A stretch of DNA of 64,000 nucleotides from an uncultured Bacteroidales bacterium. GTDB taxonomy: Bacteria > Bacteroidota > Bacteroidia > Bacteroidales > Muribaculaceae. Under the pieces are notes generated by a model, which worked only from the letters and a program-made list of their open reading frames with translations, was not told where the DNA came from and searched no databases. The stretch's first letter is position 1. The number at the start of each line of letters is the position of its first letter. The stretch is from the NCBI GenBank assembly GCA_902800715.1, contig CADCFN010000011.1:124001-188000 (forward strand). The letters are read 5' to 3'. A program made the translations under genes and the position numbers. Below are positions 36,150 to 45,600 of this stretch, piece after piece.

Positions 36150-39100
36150 TTAGAATGTTGCTTTAAGCGTGAAATTGAAACTACGCGTGCTGGGCACATT
36201 GTAATTGTCGATACCAGCGCTACCCGTACCGCCACCGGTACCTGCAAGCACGGCGGGGTCATTGCCGCGGTACTTGGTCAGCAGGAACAGGTTGCGTGCT
36301 GTAGCGATGAGCGACAAGCCCTTGACGGGCCAAGTGCGCTTGAAATGATTGCCGATGTCATAGCTCAGCGTCACATAACTCAAGCGGATATAGGAACCGT
36401 CCTCGATGAAGTTGGACGATACAGTCGAGTAATAGGTATTGATGAAATAAGAGTCAAGCACGATGGGCGTGGTGTTCTTGACATAGGTCGTTGTTCCGTC
36501 AGGACCGGGCACAGCCTGAACACCGTTGATGATGTACTCGCGGTTGCGGTACTTGTCATAGAGGCTGCTCATGCCGTTGGTAATCTGGCTGCGGCCAGTG
36601 ACGTTGACCACGTCACCACCCTTGCGACCGTCGAACAGGAACGACAGGCTTGCGTTCTTGTAACGCAAGGTGCTGCCGATACCCAACAGCCAGTCAGGCT
36701 CGCGGTTACCGATGTAAAGGCCCTTGGCGGCGTTGATGATGGGATAACCGTTCTCGTCACACACGACATTGCCGTCCGGGTCACGCACGTAGTCCTTACC
36801 AGATATACCCGTTGAGGATTCACCCAAACGGGCCACAGGGAAGATGTCGCCATACTGAGTGCCCTGGATTTCGGTGATGTCGTTGGGCAGGTAAAGCACC
36901 TTGCTGCGGTTGAACGAGAAGTTGGCAAGAGCGGTCCATGAGAAGTCGCTGGCCTTGATGATGTCCTGGTTCAACGAGATTTCCATACCATGATTCTTCA
37001 GGCTACCCTCGTTGCGGGTCTGCAGAATGGTACCCGAAGCGGGAGACACACGCACACTCACAATCTGGTTGTCGACCGTGGTCGAGTAGTAAGCGATGTC
37101 AAGGCGCGTCCAGTTGTGGAAGAAGCGCAAGTCAGCACCAATCTCCCACGACTTGGTCATCTCGGGCTCCAAGTCGATGGCTCGTGATGTGGTAGGATCC
37201 ACGCCATAACCTCCATCGGGGAACAGCGTCCACTGTTTGTAGGTGTCGGTAAACAGGTAGCGAGGGCTGTCTTTGCCCACCTTTGCCCAATTGCCGCGCA
37301 ACTTACCGTAACTGAACCAGTCGTTGCTCAGGTGGAACAGTTCGCTGAAGATGACACCTGCTGTTACTGAGGGATAGAAATAATTGGTCTTGGAGGCCTG
37401 TTTGAAGGCCGATGAACCGTCCATACGTCCCGTTACCGACAGCTGTGCCATACCCTTGTAATCAAACCTCAACTCGCCGAAGTGGCCATACTTGTTGTAG
37501 GTCGAGTGGTAAAGTGTGGGATGGTTGCTGATGAGCAGGTCTCCATTGGTGAAGTCGGTGTTGTTGAAACTGTAGAACTCACCTCCCAGCTGGAAATGCT
37601 CATTATAAATCGAGGACTCCAATCCATGCGTCTCCTTGTACTCCAAACCGTAGAGAGCACTCACGGTATAATCCTCGGCAAAAGTGCGCTGATAGGTAGC
37701 CAGGAACTGCATATTAAGCAATGAGCCACGCGAGGGTTGGAAACTGTATGAACCGAATTTGGACTGCATGTCCGAGAGCTTTGTCTGCACATCCTCGGCA
37801 GTAGGATCCACCAGGTCGCCGTCATAGATGCGGGGCACCGTATAGGAATCATACATCGAGTAGCTCTTGTCATAGCCCATCTTGCCGGTGAACACCAGGT
37901 TCTTAATCGGCTCGTAGCTGACCTGGCCATTGATGATGAAACGGTTGCCTTCGGTCTCACTCCAGTCCATGTAGCGGCCGAAATAGGGCGACACGGCGCC
38001 GTTGATGCGCTCGGTATCGAGCAGGTTCTCCCAGTGGTCATAGTAGGCCCACCAGTTCACATGGCCCTCAAGGGTGCGGTAGTCGCTCATGTCCTTATTG
38101 ATACCCCAGTTGTAGATGGTGGACATCGAGTTGCCGAAACCACGCGACTTGCGGTTCATGAAATTGGCACTCAACTGCACCGTCACTTTGTCGCTGGGCT
38201 TATAAAGTCCCTTGAGCAGCACATTCACCTGCTTGCGGTAGTCCTTGGGCACGATACCTTGATTGTCGGTATAGGAAGCCGATGCGTAGGAGGAGAATTT
38301 CTCGGTTCCGCCGCTCACGCTCACATCATACTTCTGCAGGATACCCGTCTTGAGGAAATCCTTCAAGTTGTTGTAATAGGTGTCGTTCTCGCTCATGTAG
38401 GGACCCCAGCCGCCGCTGCCCATATTCTCCTTATACATACCCTTGGCACCAGGGATAAAGGTGCTCTGAATCTTAGGCAAACGGGCAGGCGTGTTCAATT
38501 CCAAGGTTGCCGATGCGGTGACAGTCACTTCTCCAGCTTTGCCGCCGCCCTTGGTGGTAATCATGATGACACCATTGGCACCTTCCTGACCATAGAGCGC
38601 CGATGCGGCAGCGCCCTTCAGCACGGTGATATTCTCGATGTCGTTGGGGTTCATGTCAGCCAGCGTGGAAGCACCCCCGCGGATGGCCATACCGTCAACG
38701 ATGAGCAACGGCTCGTTGCTCTGGGAGTTGTTCATCGACGAGATGGCGCGAATGATGACCTGGGTCGAGGAGTTGGGCGAACTGCCGCCGGTGCTTACCT
38801 GCAGACCGGCAATCTTGCCCTGAAGCGTGTTGGCGAAGTTGGTGGAACCGCCAGCGGTCACCTGTTCCTCGTCAAGGGACTGAACGGCAAAGTTCAGTTT
38901 CTTTTTCTCCTGGGTCTGGCCCATGGCGGTTACCACGACCTCGCCCAGCACATTAGCATTGTCTTCAAGAGCGATGTTGACCTCGGTCTGTCCCGGGGCG
39001 ATCTTCACGCTCTTGGGATTCATGCCCACGTAGCTCACGTCGAGCACGTCGCCGTCATTTGCCTCAATCGAGAAACGGCCGTCAAAATCGGTCGCCGTGC

Positions 39101-39245
39101 CGCGCGTTGTGCCGTGCACCTTGACCGACGCGCCGATAATCGGCTCGCCGTCGCTCGACTGCGTCACCACGCCTGTCACCACACGGGCCAGTCCCGGCAG
39201 CGACAAGAGGCTCAACAGCAGTAGCAATAGTAACTGTTTTCTCAT
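36150..39245 (-). CDS. SusC/RagA-like TonB-dependent outer-membrane transporter
   Basis: A 1031-residue SusC: signal peptide 1-20, carboxypeptidase-D-like regulatory domain (22-105, GVVTQSSDGEPIIGASVKVHG, DGRFSIEANDGDVLDVSYVG), TonB box-plug region (NVLGEVVVTAMGQTQ, then LLIVDGMAIRGG and NDIENITVLKGAAASALYGQ), then the beta-barrel with the C-terminal strand ending FNFTLKATF. It imports oligomers with energy from TonB-ExbBD. A promoter-like TAAATTTG lies 61 bp upstream. The long plus-strand frame at 38034-39224 is a shadow. Confidence 0.95.
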   Translation of the reverse strand: MRKQLLLLLLLSLLSLPGLARVVTGVVTQSSDGEPIIGASVKVHGTTRGTATDFDGRFSIEANDGDVLDVSYVGMNPKSVKIAPGQTEVNIALEDNANVLGEVVVTAMGQTQEKKKLNFAVQSLDEEQVTAGGSTNFANTLQGKIAGLQVSTGGSSPNSSTQVIIRAISSMNNSQSNEPLLIVDGMAIRGGASTLADMNPNDIENITVLKGAAASALYGQEGANGVIMITTKGGGKAGEVTVTASATLELNTPARLPKIQSTFIPGAKGMYKENMGSGGWGPYMSENDTYYNNLKDFLKTGILQKYDVSVSGGTEKFSSYASASYTDNQGIVPKDYRKQVNVLLKGLYKPSDKVTVQLSANFMNRKSRGFGNSMSTIYNWGINKDMSDYRTLEGHVNWWAYYDHWENLLDTERINGAVSPYFGRYMDWSETEGNRFIINGQVSYEPIKNLVFTGKMGYDKSYSMYDSYTVPRIYDGDLVDPTAEDVQTKLSDMQSKFGSYSFQPSRGSLLNMQFLATYQRTFAEDYTVSALYGLEYKETHGLESSIYNEHFQLGGEFYSFNNTDFTNGDLLISNHPTLYHSTYNKYGHFGELRFDYKGMAQLSVTGRMDGSSAFKQASKTNYFYPSVTAGVIFSELFHLSNDWFSYGKLRGNWAKVGKDSPRYLFTDTYKQWTLFPDGGYGVDPTTSRAIDLEPEMTKSWEIGADLRFFHNWTRLDIAYYSTTVDNQIVSVRVSPASGTILQTRNEGSLKNHGMEISLNQDIIKASDFSWTALANFSFNRSKVLYLPNDITEIQGTQYGDIFPVARLGESSTGISGKDYVRDPDGNVVCDENGYPIINAAKGLYIGNREPDWLLGIGSTLRYKNASLSFLFDGRKGGDVVNVTGRSQITNGMSSLYDKYRNREYIINGVQAVPGPDGTTTYVKNTTPIVLDSYFINTYYSTVSSNFIEDGSYIRLSYVTLSYDIGNHFKRTWPVKGLSLIATARNLFLLTKYRGNDPAVLAGTGGGTGSAGIDNYNVPSTRSFNFTLKATF

Positions 39246-39306
39246 TTGTTAAAGGTTTTTATTGATTAGGTAAATTTGATTCCAGTGTTGGATATATAAT
39301 GAACTA

Positions 39307-39314
39307 CAAATTTA
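39307..39314 (-). promoter_or_regulatory. -7 box of the susC operon
   Basis: TAAATTTG on the minus strand, with a predicted leader of about 55 nt. A -33 element at 19-20 nt is not evident, as is common for regulated Bacteroidetes operons. Confidence 0.5.
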
Positions 39315-39441
39315 CACATTATTTTTCAATCTTTAAAAGCATTCCCCATTTTTAACACACAAAATTCAAAATATTTTATATTCAACAACATTTTTTTAAT
39401 AATTTTCACAGATTAAACAAGCATACGAATACACCAAAAAG

Positions 39442-39525
39442 AAGACAATAAGTGCAATAAACACAATGCTATCCAACTCGCGTCTACCGCCGAGCCACAA
39501 TTGTGCTTATTGTACTTATTGTCTT
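39442..39525. repeat. imperfect 26-bp inverted repeat
   Basis: Left arm 39442-39467 (aagacaataagtgcaataaa...) faces right arm 39500-39525 with two mismatches, 32-nt loop. On the minus strand the stem is followed by a T-rich stretch, so it may end transcription of the SusE/F-like gene, but its size suggests a repeat element. Confidence 0.6.
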
Positions 39526-39567
39526 ACTTTTATCGTTGTGAGGCCGCTACTTATTGGGATTAGAAAA

Positions 39568-40878
39568 TCACTCAGTTTCCTTAATAAAATTATATGTCCC
39601 TAAAATGTCATTGAAAACGACCGTATAAGTTCCAGCACTAACAGGAATGTTGGGACCATATTGTATACCGACGCCAACTGGGAATGCCTCGCTTCCCCAG
39701 TTATAATACCATTCGCCATTAGCAGCAAACTTGAGTTCTTCATCGGAGTCAAAGGTCATATTTTTCTTGATCCAGTCATGGTTCTCATAGACCGTACCCA
39801 TAGGAGTCATCAGCGAGATAGCAGGATCCCATGCCTGATCATCCTGATAGGTGCCAGGCATACCCATTGATGTGAAAACGTTTACAACATCTGTGTATTT
39901 GGTAATTGAGACAACGTCCATCTCCAAGTCGTAAGTAATCTGGTAGTAACCGTCCTCAGCGACCTTAATGACATCACTAGTGCCATCGTTCTTCACAAGG
40001 CGGCCATCACTCATGCCCCATTGCTCTTCCCAATCACCAGGCGAATGAATCAATTTAAAGCCCTCACCAGCGGGGAAATAACCAACGTATTTCAACATAT
40101 TTTTGTTGTCAGGTTGAGGGTACATAGGAACAAGCGAAGTACCCAAGGCATAAGAGTTATTATCCCATGAGCCGTTACCGATGCAGCTTCCCACAAGATA
40201 CCACAGGTCAGGCGTTTCCTTGATAGCCTCAAATTCGTAGGAGCGGTTTATCATGTCGAAAGTCAGACGATACTTATCCGCTGGAATTTCGGCGGGTATA
40301 ACGAAGTCAAAAACTCGGGCGTAAGCGTCCTCCACGAAGTATCCACTCATCTCATGATCGACAATATTCGTGGCCTTACCAATGAAGTTGCCGTTCCAGA
40401 AACCGTCTGCACCCAGGTCCATGGTCTCTTGAGAACAAATCTTAAAAAAATTGGCAACGCGTCCACCAGTGTACTCGCCATACGCAGCAGGAATGACCAC
40501 ACTGAACACGGGGTTAGAATAAACATCACCACCGCCGTTATCCAGCTTATAGGTGGCATCACAAGGAGTCCAATTATTGCTGGTGCCCACATAGTAGTAA
40601 GCTGAAGATATTTCTTGCTGATAGCCATAAAGGATATAATCAATGACTTCATTCACATCAGCAATGGTCACTTCGCCATCCATATTCACATCCCAGCGAA
40701 GAATTCGACCGTTTAGCGAAACCTGATCTTTGCTCGTCTGTCCTGTTAATACCGCATTCTTGTCAATGGTATTCACACGCTCTAAATCTGAATGACCATC
40801 TGACTGTTGCCCGACAGAAGCCCATCCTGGCAATGGCAGAAGACTCAACAGCACTACAGGAATCCAAAGGTTTTTCAT
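39568..40878 (-). CDS. exported SusE/F-like protein with internal single dockerin repeat
   Basis: A 436-residue exported protein: signal peptide 1-20 without a lipobox, a single dockerin-like repeat at 62-84 (WDVNMDGEVTIADVNEVID), then two SusE/F-like parts: YYYVGTSNNWTPCDATYKLD (about 92) and LWYLVGSCIGNGSWDNNSY (about 226). These domains bind starch or related glycans in SusE/F. The dockerin repeat at the N-terminal side, and its being single, is unlike all other dockerin proteins here. It lies 54 bp after the GH20 gene in the same direction. Confidence 0.8.
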   Translation of the reverse strand: MKNLWIPVVLLSLLPLPGWASVGQQSDGHSDLERVNTIDKNAVLTGQTSKDQVSLNGRILRWDVNMDGEVTIADVNEVIDYILYGYQQEISSAYYYVGTSNNWTPCDATYKLDNGGGDVYSNPVFSVVIPAAYGEYTGGRVANFFKICSQETMDLGADGFWNGNFIGKATNIVDHEMSGYFVEDAYARVFDFVIPAEIPADKYRLTFDMINRSYEFEAIKETPDLWYLVGSCIGNGSWDNNSYALGTSLVPMYPQPDNKNMLKYVGYFPAGEGFKLIHSPGDWEEQWGMSDGRLVKNDGTSDVIKVAEDGYYQITYDLEMDVVSITKYTDVVNVFTSMGMPGTYQDDQAWDPAISLMTPMGTVYENHDWIKKNMTFDSDEELKFAANGEWYYNWGSEAFPVGVGIQYGPNIPVSAGTYTVVFNDILGTYNFIKETE

Positions 40879-40932
40879 TGTTTTAAGTTTTAAACTATTT
40901 ATAATTTAGGCAATAAATTCTCTTGCTGCTAT

Positions 40933-43413
40933 TTACTTGAACAGATAGGTGGTGACGCTCTCGTGGCCCAGGTAGAACGCCTTGGCCTTGATGACCTGGG
41001 GCTGCGTTTTGATGGTCACAGGTGCCGTCCAGCGGGGCGAGTCGATAGTGGGCTCACTGCCGTCGAGGGTATAGGTCACCAGCTCATCAGGATACTGGGT
41101 ATTAATCAGCAATTTACCGTCAACCAGCTTGATGCCCGGAGGTCCCATGCGGAAGTTATAGCCCATACCCTTGAGCAGAGGCAGTTCACGGGTACCAATC
41201 TTGAGGTTATACTGGTGTCGAGCCTCGTTATAGGATTTGGTGTCGGTCAAGTCCTTGCTCCACTCGGGAATGGCTGTCCAGGCGCGCTCGCTCACGCCCA
41301 TCATCTTAGGCAGCAACAAATATTGCACCTCGTCAAAGGAGCGTATTGTCTCGCTCCACAACTGTGCCTGTACACCAATGATGTTCTCCGGCTTCTCCAA
41401 CTTGACTTTACCATCGGCAGCAGTAGTGATATTGATAGGAGTACCGTCAACGGCAGTGCGGGCGCTGGCATAGATGTTGGCTGGCAGAGCGCTCCACGCG
41501 TCGAACTCGTCCACCTTGCCGCCCCAGTGCAGTCCCTGTTCATTCTGGTGCCAACTGTAGGCCATATCCATGTAGAAGTTGGTCACATTGGACAGAATAA
41601 CAGGATAGCCGTCGTTAGCGAGACGATAAGGCACATCGGCACGCGAGCCCACTGTACTCCAGGCATTCACGCCAGCCACACGGGGAGCCACCACGGCGTT
41701 GAATTCAGGCTTATGGTCGAGCGCCACTTCCTGCCATCCCTCGATGCGGATTTTGCGGGCAGCAAGCAATTCACTGATACGCTTGATGTAGTATTCACTT
41801 ACCTCGTGCTGCGTCTTTAAGCCTTCACGCTGCATGAGCGCCTGGACATCAGGGCTCTTGGACCAGGCATTGCTGGGCACCTCGTCGCCACCCAGATGGA
41901 CGACTTCGAGTTTCAAGCCAGCCTCCTTGTACATGAGCTGCAACTCGCCCACAACGCGGTCGATGAGGCGGTAAACATCATCGCTGGCGACATTGAGCAC
42001 GTTATCATGGAAGCCCTGTGCCGACGTATAGACAGAAGTGTTTTTATCGTCCCACAGGCGAAACTGCTCGGCAGTGGGATTATTGATTGAGCGGCTCTTC
42101 ATCGCCACGATGAGAGCACGTGCATGGCCAGGGGTCTCAATCTCGGGGATGACACGCATACCATGGGCCCAAGCATATTTCAGGAAATCAATGAACTCGG
42201 CACGCGTGAGATAACCGTTAGCACACTGGGACTGGTCATCGGGGTTGCCGTTGCCCGAGATGGACTGAGCCATGAAATCCTTCTCATCAAGGGTACAACC
42301 GCGGCGAGAAGCCACCTGTGTCAACTCGGGGAAGCCAGGAATCTCAAGTCTCCAACCTTCATCATCGGCGAAATGGAACTGCAGGGTATTGAACTTATAA
42401 TAAGACATCAGGTCGATGAATCGGTACAAGTCCTGCCCCTTAGCCACATAATTGCGCGAGATGTCAAGCATGATACCTCGGTACCCGAAGTCGGGCCAGT
42501 CGATAACGAAGCAGTTCTGCAGGCGGTGTCCCTTGCTGTGGTCAAGGGCGGCAATAAGCGTTTTCACACCATTGATAAGGGCAGCCTGAGTCCTGCCCAG
42601 GATGGTGATTTCGCCGTTGTGGACGCGCAGGGAGTAATACTCGAGGTTGTCGCTCATCTTCTTGTCCAGCAGCAGACGAATAACGGTACCCTGACCACTG
42701 GTGGCATAGATGCCGCGCTTTTGCAACTCATTGACGAGCAATCCCTTGGCACGACGATAGCCACCCCACTGGAACCACTTGCCCGTCTTGATGGTCACGA
42801 TGCTGCCCACCTGGGTAAAGCCGTCCTCGATGTCCACCTGCTTGGGCATGGGGAAGATGTCATAGTCGTTGCCCGTGTAGCCGTCGCCGAAACCATTAAT
42901 CGCCTCATTGAAACCGTACATGTAGTTGCCGTCGGGATAAATCTTGTGGTCACGCCACTGGCCCGGCTTGTCGAGCGCAGCGCGGTTGATATCCACGACG
43001 ATGGGATGAGCCATATCGCCGTTCAATACCAGGTGGCCGCCTTCGGGCATGTAATTCCTGTTGAGCAAGTCACCGCCCGTTAACATCTCAACCACGAGCG
43101 AGTCACCGGCAGCGATGGGCTTGTAGTTGGCATTGGGCTGGATGCGGTAATAACCGTTTTTAACTTCCTCAATGTTCACCGGAGAACCTGAGGGCAGAAT
43201 CACCGAGCGCGAAAACTGGTTGAAAAAGAACTGCCAGTCGGCAGCCAATGGCTGCTTGGAAATGTTCTTGATGACAAAGCGCGAACTGTAGTTGCCATCA
43301 GCCGTGTTGTTCTGGCCCATTTGCCAGTCCACTGCAACAGGCGCTTGAGCACCCATCGTCAACACAGTCACCGTCAGGGCAACAGTAGTCATAATTAACT
43401 TAATCGTTTTCAT
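40933..43413 (-). CDS. secreted GH20 beta-N-acetylhexosaminidase
   Basis: An 826-residue exported enzyme: signal peptide 1-23, N-terminal CBM/chitobiase-like part (about 25-185), GH20b part, then the catalytic barrel with FHFADDEGWRLEIPGFPEL (about 347-365) and catalytic pair Asp510-Glu511 in VVHLGGDEVPSNAW. A C-terminal chitobiase-like Ig domain follows (YTLDGSEPTIDSPRWTAPV). It removes terminal GlcNAc or GalNAc from glycans. Its start overlaps the stop of the phosphatase gene by 4 bp, so the two are coupled. It lies at the head of the SusCD block and supports a host glycan, mucin or chitin-type substrate. Confidence 0.93.
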   Translation of the reverse strand: MKTIKLIMTTVALTVTVLTMGAQAPVAVDWQMGQNNTADGNYSSRFVIKNISKQPLAADWQFFFNQFSRSVILPSGSPVNIEEVKNGYYRIQPNANYKPIAAGDSLVVEMLTGGDLLNRNYMPEGGHLVLNGDMAHPIVVDINRAALDKPGQWRDHKIYPDGNYMYGFNEAINGFGDGYTGNDYDIFPMPKQVDIEDGFTQVGSIVTIKTGKWFQWGGYRRAKGLLVNELQKRGIYATSGQGTVIRLLLDKKMSDNLEYYSLRVHNGEITILGRTQAALINGVKTLIAALDHSKGHRLQNCFVIDWPDFGYRGIMLDISRNYVAKGQDLYRFIDLMSYYKFNTLQFHFADDEGWRLEIPGFPELTQVASRRGCTLDEKDFMAQSISGNGNPDDQSQCANGYLTRAEFIDFLKYAWAHGMRVIPEIETPGHARALIVAMKSRSINNPTAEQFRLWDDKNTSVYTSAQGFHDNVLNVASDDVYRLIDRVVGELQLMYKEAGLKLEVVHLGGDEVPSNAWSKSPDVQALMQREGLKTQHEVSEYYIKRISELLAARKIRIEGWQEVALDHKPEFNAVVAPRVAGVNAWSTVGSRADVPYRLANDGYPVILSNVTNFYMDMAYSWHQNEQGLHWGGKVDEFDAWSALPANIYASARTAVDGTPINITTAADGKVKLEKPENIIGVQAQLWSETIRSFDEVQYLLLPKMMGVSERAWTAIPEWSKDLTDTKSYNEARHQYNLKIGTRELPLLKGMGYNFRMGPPGIKLVDGKLLINTQYPDELVTYTLDGSEPTIDSPRWTAPVTIKTQPQVIKAKAFYLGHESVTTYLFK

Positions 43414-43910
43414 TTTGTTATATTGTTTTGTTTGATTATCTGGTTCAACAGGTTGTCACAGGCGTCTTCCAGCAGGTCGAGCACCAGTTCAAAGCCCTCG
43501 CTGCCCTCGTAGTAGGGGTCGGGCACATAATCGTAGTTGGGATACTGGCGAATATAGTCGCCCATCATCACCACCTTGTCTTGTTGCTCAATGGTCGCTG
43601 CCAGCGAACGCAGGTCATCCACATTAGAGGCATCCATCCCCACAATAAGGTCAAAATCCTCAAAATCAGCATACTGCACCTTACGGGCACGATGCGTCAA
43701 CTCATAGCCTCGCGGGCGGGCATGTACACGCATGCGCTTGTCGGGCAGGTCACCGATGTGCCAGCCGCCAATACCTGCCGAGTCAATGAAAAAACATTCT
43801 GTCAGACCACGCTCATCGACCATGCGCTGCAGTACAGCCTGGGCAGCCGGCGAGCGGCAAATATTGCCCAGACAAATGAAGAGTACGTTGTATTTTCCGG
43901 TTTCTGTCAT
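43410..43910 (-). CDS. low molecular weight protein-tyrosine phosphatase
   Basis: A 166-residue LMW-PTP. Catalytic P-loop CX5R: NVLFICLGNICRSPAAQAVL (Cys and Arg near residues 12-18); the general acid Asp is in YDYVPDPYYEG near 131. The size is normal for Wzb/Ptp. These enzymes act on phosphotyrosine, in capsule loci on Wzc-type kinases, but no such kinase is near this copy. Instead it is translationally coupled to a GH20 gene, which is unusual. Signal peptide absent, so it acts in the cytoplasm. Confidence 0.92.
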   Translation of the reverse strand: MTETGKYNVLFICLGNICRSPAAQAVLQRMVDERGLTECFFIDSAGIGGWHIGDLPDKRMRVHARPRGYELTHRARKVQYADFEDFDLIVGMDASNVDDLRSLAATIEQQDKVVMMGDYIRQYPNYDYVPDPYYEGSEGFELVLDLLEDACDNLLNQIIKQNNITK

Positions 43911-43982
43911 TTTGAAGGTGCAATATTACAAAAAATGTAGCAATTTTGACGCTTATAAAAGAGTTTTTTCGTTATTTATGTG

Positions 43983-43990
43983 TAACTTTG
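43983..43990 (+). promoter_or_regulatory. -7 box upstream of the DUF5715 gene
   Basis: TAACTTTG, 56 bp before ATG 44046. A small hairpin (ccaccnnnnggtgg, about 44014-44027) lies in the leader. No clear -33 element. Confidence 0.5.
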
Positions 43991-44045
43991 CTAGCTGAAA
44001 CGTGAAACTATCCCACCCTTAGGTGGATGCTATATATTAACCTAG

Positions 44046-44801
44046 ATGAACCGAAACATCTTGCTCATGCTGCCACTGCTGTTGCTGATGTGCCTTACCC
44101 TGGCAAGCATCACTTCGTGCGGACACGGCAACAAGGAGCAACAAGATACCACAGCATGGGATTACAAGGCTCCGCCACCCATGCCCCTTAACCGCAACAT
44201 CAGCGGCGACAGCATTGAGCTGGCTGACGAGGCCGATGTCCACCGCCTGCCCACCTATATTGAGCAACGCCCGCTCAAGGAAATCTTCAACGACACCAAT
44301 TCCCTGCAACTCGTAGCCGCCGAAAAGAACGGCTTCAAGCCCGTCTCAAGCCTGAGCGACGCTTACCGCATCGACAAGCCTTTAATCAGGATTTACTCCT
44401 GTGATGCCTATATGCTCGACGACTTGAAGGCGTCGGTGCCCTATCTTGTGCCCAAGGCGGCACAACTGCTCAAGGAAATCGGCTACGCTTTCCAAGACAG
44501 CATCCGCAAGCGTGGCGGCAAGGCCTACCGCATCAAGGTGACCAGCGTGACGCGCACCGACTACAGCGTGTCTAAACTCATGCGCCGCAATCGTGCCGCA
44601 ACCGAGAACTCCTGCCACCGCTACGGCACCACAGTGGACATCAGCTGGGTGAAGTTTGACTGCATGGATCCAAACATGATTGTATCACTCGAGGATCTGA
44701 AGAACATCCTCGCCGAAGTGGTTCAGGATTTCAGGCGCCAAGGCCGTTGCTATGCCATCTTTGAGCGCAAATCGGGATGCCTGCATATCACTGTGAGATA
44801 A
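44046..44801 (+). CDS. DUF5715 lipoprotein, M15 metallopeptidase-like
   Basis: A 251-residue lipoprotein: signal peptide with lipobox (ITSC, Cys25), linker, then a domain (about 130-251) that looks like the VanY/M15 D-Ala-D-Ala peptidase fold: KVTSVTRT (164-170), SCHRYGTTVDIS (189-200) with a possible zinc triad His191, Asp198 and His247 in GCLHITVR. DUF5715 is my family call by eye. The peptidase role is inferred from these three residues. It probably modifies peptidoglycan from the periplasm. It begins a rightward unit with the HAD phosphatase 40 bp downstream. Confidence 0.75.
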   Translation: MNRNILLMLPLLLLMCLTLASITSCGHGNKEQQDTTAWDYKAPPPMPLNRNISGDSIELADEADVHRLPTYIEQRPLKEIFNDTNSLQLVAAEKNGFKPVSSLSDAYRIDKPLIRIYSCDAYMLDDLKASVPYLVPKAAQLLKEIGYAFQDSIRKRGGKAYRIKVTSVTRTDYSVSKLMRRNRAATENSCHRYGTTVDISWVKFDCMDPNMIVSLEDLKNILAEVVQDFRRQGRCYAIFERKSGCLHITVR

Positions 44802-44841
44802 AACAAAAACAATGTACATTATATAATATTATCAAAAAACA

Positions 44842-45582
44842 ATGACCTTACAACAGACAATAGCCGAGTACCTGAAATACACAGGTCACAAAGGCTTAGA
44901 CATCAGCGCTGCTCTTATCGATTGTGACGGCGTGCTCTATGATTCAATGAAGTACCACACCCAAGCCTGGGTGAAACTCATGAAGAAAAATGGTATCAAA
45001 TGTACCCGTGACGAATTCTATGAGCTGGAAGGAATGACGGGCAGCGAGATTATCAAGATGAAGTTCAAGAAGGGAGCTGGCAAGAACATTACCGACGACG
45101 AGGCTCATGCCTTGTATGGCGTGAAAACACGCTACTTCAATGAACTCGGCGAGGCTCCCGTGATGCCTGGTGCCGTACGCGTGCTTGAGGCCCTCAAGGA
45201 GGCTGGCGTGGAACGTGTTCTGGTGACCGGCTCACAGCAGGACAGCCTGCTGGAGCGCATCGAGAAAGACTTTCCCGGACTCTTTGGCGAAGTCAAGGTC
45301 ACGGGGCATGACGTGCGCAAGGGCAAACCCAACCCCGAACCCTTCTTGAAAGGCATGGCCAAGGCTGAGAAGAAGTCCAACCAGTGCATCGTTATCGAGA
45401 ATGCGCCTCTGGGCGTACAGGCCGCTCATGCCGCCGGCTGTTTCACCATCGGCGTGACCACGGGTCCCATCCCCGAGAAGGACTTGTACAAGGCTGGTGC
45501 CGACCTGGTCTATAAGAACATGGACGAATTGGCTGCCGCCCTGCCCTCGTTGCTCGTGGCACTGACCATCGTCAAGGCCTAA
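44842..45582 (+). CDS. HAD family phosphatase (beta-phosphoglucomutase-like)
   Basis: A 246-residue HAD subfamily IA hydrolase. Motif I: LIDCDGVLYDSM (nucleophile and acid Asp); cap domain about 40-110; motif II: VLVTGSQQDS; motif III: KGKPNPEPFLKG; motif IV: CIVIENAPLGVQAAHAAG. The fold fits phosphoglucomutase-like or sugar-phosphate phosphatases; the substrate cannot be told. A hairpin follows within 20 bp of its stop. Confidence 0.85.
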   Translation: MTLQQTIAEYLKYTGHKGLDISAALIDCDGVLYDSMKYHTQAWVKLMKKNGIKCTRDEFYELEGMTGSEIIKMKFKKGAGKNITDDEAHALYGVKTRYFNELGEAPVMPGAVRVLEALKEAGVERVLVTGSQQDSLLERIEKDFPGLFGEVKVTGHDVRKGKPNPEPFLKGMAKAEKKSNQCIVIENAPLGVQAAHAAGCFTIGVTTGPIPEKDLYKAGADLVYKNMDELAAALPSLLVALTIVKA

Positions 45583-45600
45583 TTCATTCATCACGACAAG

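Larger units (their letters stand above)
39246..39567. other. intergenic region upstream of susC
   Basis: A 322-bp AT-rich gap. It contains the susC -7 box (39307-39314) and the long inverted repeat at 39442-39525. I see no ORF; the rest is low-complexity poly-A/T. Confidence 0.5.

Noticed and set aside
38034-39224. 396-residue plus-strand frame antisense to susC
   Set aside because: Shadow of susC, His/Gly-rich composition typical of antisense reading.
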